A DNA stretch of 64,000 nt from Bacteroides sp. 214 (GTDB lineage: Bacteria; Bacteroidota; Bacteroidia; Bacteroidales; Bacteroidaceae). The notes beneath the pieces were generated by a model. The model was not told where the DNA came from. It saw only the letters and a program-made list of their open reading frames with translations, and ran no database searches. This document shows, in pieces, positions 59,812 through 64,000 of the stretch (position 1 is the first letter of the stretch; each line of letters starts with the position of its first letter). The stretch lies in assembly GCF_010501015.1 (NCBI RefSeq), contig NZ_QVML01000002.1, forward strand, positions 186,001 to 250,000. Direction: 5' to 3'. Both the position numbers and the translations under genes were made by a program.

Positions 59812-60900
59812 ATGAAAAAAACTCCATTTACAGAGAAGCATATAGCCTTGGGAGCTAAGATGCACGAATTTGCAGGCTACAACATGCCTATTGAATACAC
59901 TACCGGTATTATTGACGAACACTTAACTGTTTGTGGTGGGGTGGGCGTATTTGACGTATCGCACATGGGCGAGTTCTGGGTAAAAGGACCAAATGCCTTG
60001 GCTTTCTTGCAGAAGGTAACGTCTAATAATGTAGCCGCGTTAGCACCGGGCAAGGTACAATATGCCTGTTTCCCCAATAATGATGGCGGTATTGTGGATG
60101 ACTTCCTGGTTTATCAATATGAAGAAGAAAAATACCTCTTGGTGGTAAACGCCTCAAACATAGAAAAAGACTGGAACTGGTGTGTGGCTCACAATACCGA
60201 GGGCGCTATCTTAGAAAACTCTTCGGACAATATGGCACAACTTGCCGTGCAAGGTCCTAAAGCAACACAGGTATTGCAAAAATTGACCGATATAGATCTC
60301 TCTGCTATTCCTTATTACACCTTCAAAGTAGGTACGTTTGCTGGTGTAGAGAATGTGATCATTTCGTGCACAGGTTATACGGGCGCAGGTGGTTTTGAGC
60401 TCTATTTCTATCCCAACGAAGGCGATAAGATTTGGAATGCAGTTTTTGAAGCGGGCGAAGAATTTGGCATCAAACCAATTGGTTTGGGAGCACGCGATAC
60501 CTTGCGTTTGGAAGCTGGCTTCTGTTTGTATGGTCATGAACTGGACGATACAACTTCACCAATCGAAGCAGGACTGGGTTGGATAACTAAGTTTGTAGAG
60601 GGCAAAGACTTTATCAATCGCGCAGCTTTAGAAAAGCAGAAGAAAGAGGGAACTGTTCGCAAGTTGGTAGGCTTTGAAATGCAGGAGCGTGCCATTCCTC
60701 GTCAAGGATATGACTTGGTAACTGCCGATGGAGAAAAGATTGGTGTGGTAACATCAGGAACAATGTCGCCAACTCGCAAGATTGGTGTTGGCTTGGGATA
60801 TGTAAAACCGGAATATACTGCGCTGGGTACAGAAATTTATCTGGATGTACGCGGACGCAGACAGCGGGCTTTGGTCGTAAAACCACCATTCAGAAAGTAG
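59812..60900 (+). CDS. gcvT: Glycine cleavage system aminomethyltransferase (T protein)
   Basis: A 362-aa folate-dependent enzyme: [25 protein letters not shown] at the start (given here as separate family blocks), [26 protein letters not shown] and [16 protein letters not shown] near the end. It transfers the aminomethyl group from H protein to tetrahydrofolate. gcvH and gcvP are not adjacent. Confidence 0.95.
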   Translation: MKKTPFTEKHIALGAKMHEFAGYNMPIEYTTGIIDEHLTVCGGVGVFDVSHMGEFWVKGPNALAFLQKVTSNNVAALAPGKVQYACFPNNDGGIVDDFLVYQYEEEKYLLVVNASNIEKDWNWCVAHNTEGAILENSSDNMAQLAVQGPKATQVLQKLTDIDLSAIPYYTFKVGTFAGVENVIISCTGYTGAGGFELYFYPNEGDKIWNAVFEAGEEFGIKPIGLGARDTLRLEAGFCLYGHELDDTTSPIEAGLGWITKFVEGKDFINRAALEKQKKEGTVRKLVGFEMQERAIPRQGYDLVTADGEKIGVVTSGTMSPTRKIGVGLGYVKPEYTALGTEIYLDVRGRRQRALVVKPPFRK

Positions 60901-60920
60901 CCCGGTGTTCGTATAAAACG

Positions 60921-60975
60921 AGAAGCGCGGGAGTTAATCTTCGTATTGAAGATTGCTCCCGCGCTTCTTGTTTTG
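60921..60975. terminator. Bidirectional terminator between gcvT and the exported-protein gene
   Basis: A 13-bp perfect outer stem (AGAAGCGCGGGAG / CTCCCGCGCTTCT) with an inner AATCTTC / GAAGATT stem and T-rich flanks on both strands. It lies between the convergent stops at 60900 and 60990. Confidence 0.9.
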
Positions 60976-60989
60976 TTATAATTAGTTGC

Positions 60990-62246
60990 CTACCTGATGC
61001 GTTGCAATGTCTTTCCTTCAAAGCTAAGCATCTTTCCCTGGTAGTACCAGGTTTCGTAGCGCGCGTTGGTATTTTTCTCTGTACGGATAGGTTCGCCCAA
61101 TGATAAGCGACACTCATCTTGTGTCATACCTACTTTTATTTGCCCTTTGCTGAGTAACGCCCAGTTTTCTTCGGTAATACTTGGGTATTGCGCGCGTAGG
61201 TCGCCAAAGCCAAACATATCGTCAATGAAGTCTTCGTTTCTAACAAAGATATCATATTTAGTATCTACTTCTCTTTCGTATATATTGCCCTCACGATCTT
61301 TTAATTTCAATAAGGCTTTTGTGCCCGATTTCATATCCATGCTTGTAATCGTTAGCGGAGTGTAGCGCGCCAGTTTAACTGTGCTACCATCTTTGGTCGC
61401 GGTAATTTCATTGTTGGGATATGCTGCTTTTCCTACATACTTGCTTTTTAGATTGCCTTGTGCTTTCATGTCTTTATCCTCGAAAGAGAATACGTTTTGA
61501 AATGCGCGATTATGTCTTTCGCCGGTAAAGTCGGAAGCAAGTAGCCCGGAATTTGTTTTGGAGAAAGCAAGCTGGGTGAAGTAGGAGTTTCCGTTCTTAT
61601 CTTCAAAAATAATCTTCACCGGATATTCTCTCGAACCTACACCAATGGCAGTAACCTTAACCTCTTCATTGCGTGCTACAGTAGCTGTCTTAAATCCGTT
61701 TTGGCTGCTGTGGTCATCAACAAAGAAATTGGTGCTAACGGTGCGTAGCGTTTTTCCTACAAAGAACTCACGTGCGGTGTCTACATCGCCCAGGTAGGCT
61801 AAGCTACCAATAAACGCGCGCTGATTGTTTGCACAGATTTCGGCAGGTGATTGGTTTTTTACTTCGTGGTAAAATGGTTCGCCTTCGCACTCAAACAGAA
61901 AACGGGTAGAAATACTTTTGCCGGTATATCCTTCTTTTTCTACTGTTTCGTAGCCTTTGAACTCTAATATCTTGTGCTGGAATTTACTGTTATCTACATC
62001 ACGATCATTAGCTGGAGACTTCAGAATGGAGATAAAACTGGATCTTTCATCAACAATAAACATAAACTTCATGCCGGGTGTCCACTCGCAAATGGAGTAG
62101 TAGGGGAAGTTATCTTCTACGAGACGTTCCTCGGTAGAGGTAGCTGCGCTACCGGTTTTTGCTGTTTTTACCAAGTAGTCGTTTTGTGCCAGGCAATTGC
62201 CCGAAACAGCAAGAAACAATAGTGTGAAAATCGTTATAGCTTTCAT
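60990..62246 (-). CDS. Exported protein of unknown function with SmpA/OmlA-like C-terminus
   Basis: A 418-aa protein with a signal peptide (MKAITIFTLLFLAVSGNCLAQ). The central part is beta-rich and unrecognised. The last 55 residues (KGQIKVGMTQDECRLSLGEPI, ETWYYQGKMLSFEGKTLQRI) have the pattern of SmpA/OmlA (BamE-like) domains. Probably periplasmic. ATG 62252 two codons earlier is also possible. Confidence 0.75.
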   Translation of the reverse strand: MKAITIFTLLFLAVSGNCLAQNDYLVKTAKTGSAATSTEERLVEDNFPYYSICEWTPGMKFMFIVDERSSFISILKSPANDRDVDNSKFQHKILEFKGYETVEKEGYTGKSISTRFLFECEGEPFYHEVKNQSPAEICANNQRAFIGSLAYLGDVDTAREFFVGKTLRTVSTNFFVDDHSSQNGFKTATVARNEEVKVTAIGVGSREYPVKIIFEDKNGNSYFTQLAFSKTNSGLLASDFTGERHNRAFQNVFSFEDKDMKAQGNLKSKYVGKAAYPNNEITATKDGSTVKLARYTPLTITSMDMKSGTKALLKLKDREGNIYEREVDTKYDIFVRNEDFIDDMFGFGDLRAQYPSITEENWALLSKGQIKVGMTQDECRLSLGEPIRTEKNTNARYETWYYQGKMLSFEGKTLQRIR

Positions 62247-62339
62247 ATTCAAAATGTTTTGGTTAACTAATTAGCAGGTGTTATCGTAAAATAAATCTTA
62301 TTGAACCTTTTAATACCTAAATCTGTTATATTGAAACTA

Positions 62340-62347
62340 CAAAAGTA
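62340..62347 (-). promoter_or_regulatory. Possible -7 box for the exported-protein gene
   Basis: TACTTTTG on the minus strand matches TAnnTTTG, 93 bp before the start at 62246; no exact -33 TTTG. Confidence 0.35.
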
Positions 62348-62369
62348 AAAAACTTTAGTTATAATCAAT

Positions 62370-62377
62370 TATATTTG
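62370..62377 (+). promoter_or_regulatory. Probable -7 box for the META gene (TATATTTG)
   Basis: TATATTTG matches TAnnTTTG, 34 bp before ATG 62412; -33 TTTG is lacking. Confidence 0.5.
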
Positions 62378-62411
62378 TGCGAATTTTAATTTAACAAACA
62401 ACTACCTAATT

Positions 62412-63209
62412 ATGATGAAAAAGGTATTATCTTCATTAGCTATGGCATATATGCTATTAACATTGACATCCTGTGGCGCTGCCAAACAGTTTATAACGCT
62501 CTCTGCACTAGAGGGTGAGTGGAATATTATTGAAATTAACGGTTCGAAGGTGCAACCCACAGCCGGACAAAAGGCTCCTTATATCAGCTTTGAAACCACT
62601 AGTGGTAAACTTGCCGGAAATAGCGGATGCAACCGTATGATGGGTTCATTCGATATCAATGCGCAACCGGGTTCGCTCGAACTAAGCGAGATTGCCGGCA
62701 CACGTATGTTGTGTGGAGACATGACACTGGAAAAGAATGTATTGAACGTGCTCAAGAACGTAAAAGGGTACAAGAAGTTGGATAATGGCAACATGGCGTT
62801 GACCAATGCCTCTAATCGCCCTATTGTAGTACTTGAAATGCGTACGAATAACGACCAGGTGAATTTGCTTAACGGCAAATGGTTGGTAGTAGAAGCCAGT
62901 GGCGAAGTTATCCCCACAGGTACGGATACAAATCGTCCTTTCATTGAATTTGATGTGGAGAAGAAGAGTATATCGGGCAATGCGGGATGCAATGGCTTTA
63001 ACGGACGTTTTGTTACAAACGAGCAAAACGCACAGGCAATCTCATTCCCTGCTGTTGCCGCAACCATGAAAGCTTGTCTCGACATGACAGTAGAGCGTTT
63101 GGTCTTGAACGGACTCAACGAGGTAGCTTCTTTTGATGCTTCCAACAACAACCGTATCTCTTTCTTGGATAAAGAAGGTAAAACTGTACTGGTACTGGAA
63201 AGGGGATAA
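62412..63209 (+). CDS. Lipoprotein with two META domains
   Basis: A 265-aa lipoprotein (YMLLTLTSC lipobox, Cys at about 21). Two META (HslJ-like) domains follow, each with its hallmark: GNSGCNRMMGSF at about 73-84 and GNAGCNGFNGRF at about 193-204. Such domains occur in stress-induced outer-membrane or periplasmic proteins; the molecular role is unknown. The gene upstream of the serine ammonia-lyase gene by 8 bp, so they may be co-transcribed. Confidence 0.87.
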   Translation: MMKKVLSSLAMAYMLLTLTSCGAAKQFITLSALEGEWNIIEINGSKVQPTAGQKAPYISFETTSGKLAGNSGCNRMMGSFDINAQPGSLELSEIAGTRMLCGDMTLEKNVLNVLKNVKGYKKLDNGNMALTNASNRPIVVLEMRTNNDQVNLLNGKWLVVEASGEVIPTGTDTNRPFIEFDVEKKSISGNAGCNGFNGRFVTNEQNAQAISFPAVAATMKACLDMTVERLVLNGLNEVASFDASNNNRISFLDKEGKTVLVLERG

Positions 63210-63217
63210 GCGAAGAA

Positions 63218-64000
63218 ATGGAGTCAATCAGGAATATTTTTCGCATAGGCAACGGGCCGTCCAGTAGTCATACCATGGCACCACGCCGTGCATCGACAAT
63301 CTTCTTGGAACGCAATCTTCATGCTGCCTCTTTTACGGTTACGCTTTACGGTAGTTTGGCTGCAACAGGCAAAGGGCACATGACGGATGTTGCTATTCTC
63401 GATGTGCTTCAAAAACATGCGCCAACTACAATTGTTTGGAATCCCGAAGTCTATCTACCCTTTCATCCTAACGGAATGAAGTTCGAGGCCTTGAATGCTC
63501 AGGGTGATGTTACAGACCAGTGGGTTGTGTACAGTGTAGGCGGAGGCTCGTTGGGCAGCGAAACCTATAAAGAAGAAGGTACCGGCTCTATCTACGGCAT
63601 GTCTACTATTCGAGAAATAAAAGATTGGTGCGAAAAGACCGGGCATTCTTACTGGGAATATGTAGAGATGTGCGAAGGACCCGAAATTTGGGATTACCTC
63701 AGAGAAGTATGGCAAACCATGTGCAGCGCCATTGAAAGAGGGGTAATAACCGAGGGAATACTTCCCGGAGGATTGGGTATTCGTCGCAAAGCTTCCGACT
63801 ATTTGATACGTGCGCAAGGCTATTCTCTCAATGTGCAAAGTCGCGGAAAGGTATATGCCTACGCCTTGGCTGTGTCCGAAGAAAATGCCTGTGGCGGGAA
63901 GATTGTAACGGCTCCTACATGTGGGTCGTGCGGCATACTTCCGTCGGTGCTTTATCACCTTAAACTAACACGCGAGTTTAATGACTCCCGTATCTTGCGC
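63218..64000 (+). CDS. sdaA: L-serine ammonia-lyase, N-terminal part (runs off window)
   Basis: The first 261 codons of an iron-sulfur L-serine dehydratase; the stop is beyond base 64000. It starts MESIRNIFRIGNGPSSSHTM with the GPSSSHTMAP motif, has YSVGGGSLGSE and the alpha-subunit CGGKIVTAPTCGSCGILP segment with cluster cysteines. It deaminates serine to pyruvate. The order suggests the single-chain (beta then alpha) form. Confidence 0.93.
   Translation, partial: MESIRNIFRIGNGPSSSHTMAPRRASTIFLERNLHAASFTVTLYGSLAATGKGHMTDVAILDVLQKHAPTTIVWNPEVYLPFHPNGMKFEALNAQGDVTDQWVVYSVGGGSLGSETYKEEGTGSIYGMSTIREIKDWCEKTGHSYWEYVEMCEGPEIWDYLREVWQTMCSAIERGVITEGILPGGLGIRRKASDYLIRAQGYSLNVQSRGKVYAYALAVSEENACGGKIVTAPTCGSCGILPSVLYHLKLTREFNDSRILR

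Noticed and set aside
62579-63151. 190-codon minus-strand frame opposite the META gene
   Set aside because: Antisense to a gene with clear lipobox and two META motifs; Ser/Phe/Leu-rich as expected of a shadow.

Overview
The window looks like a chromosomal segment from an anaerobic Bacteroidales bacterium, in the broad Bacteroides/Parabacteroides/Porphyromonas/Dysgonomonas area. The evidence is SprA (type IX secretion) next to ruvA, a meso-diaminopimelate dehydrogenase, MenA, DUF4290, fimbrillin-like lipoproteins, a DUF4248/VirE/HU/amidase island, and several promoters of the Bacteroidetes type (TTTG, 19 bp, TAnnTTTG). I cannot name the species. I saw no rRNA, tRNA or CRISPR array.

Layout. 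1-13.5 kb is housekeeping: the 5' part of ppk1, a YfcE-type phosphodiesterase, rfbB, menA, a lipoprotein phosphoesterase, a repeat-filled 400-bp gap, then nadD-gmk-yicC on the minus strand and tsaB-DUF4290-murA-rimM-M23 peptidase-dxr-rseP on the plus strand, closed by a strong terminator. 13.5-18.5 kb holds two DUF3857 transglutaminase-like exported proteins and a pair of FdtA/WxcM-type cupins. 18.6-23.2 kb is an AraC regulator followed by three fimbrillin-like lipoproteins, the last carrying a FISUMP domain. 23.2-32.3 kb is sprA, ruvA and ddh.

32.3-38.9 kb is a phage-like accessory island: amidase with an EF-hand loop, small helical protein, HU-like protein, DUF4248, KilA-N protein, VirE-type primase-helicase and an unknown protein. 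It is threaded with long direct and inverted repeats and two arrays of short, roughly helically phased repeats. 38.9-41.8 kb is an unrecognised two-gene operon encoding very helical proteins with hydrophobic stretches. 42.2-57.7 kb is a surface-polysaccharide locus: flippase, CDP-6-deoxyhexose genes without rfbH, glycosyltransferases, a pyruvyltransferase-family protein, a probable polymerase, a nucleotidyltransferase-GHMP kinase fusion, and at the end an epimerase and a WecA/WbpL-type initiating transferase. It has its own promoter with a long leader and a second internal promoter. 57.7-58.4 kb contains decayed accessory genes (antitoxin-like gene, truncated toxin, truncated BRO protein). 58.5-64 kb returns to ordinary genes: pepT, gcvT, an exported protein, a double-META lipoprotein and the 5' part of an L-serine ammonia-lyase gene.

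How they work together. The plus-strand 6.7-13.4 kb run links peptidoglycan precursor synthesis, isoprenoid precursor synthesis, envelope proteolysis and translation factors. The polysaccharide locus contains initiation, sugar-nucleotide synthesis, assembly, flipping and probable polymerisation genes in one transcriptional direction. The strongest candidates for something undescribed are the 38.9-41.8 kb operon and the repeat-bounded VirE/HU/KilA-N island beside it.
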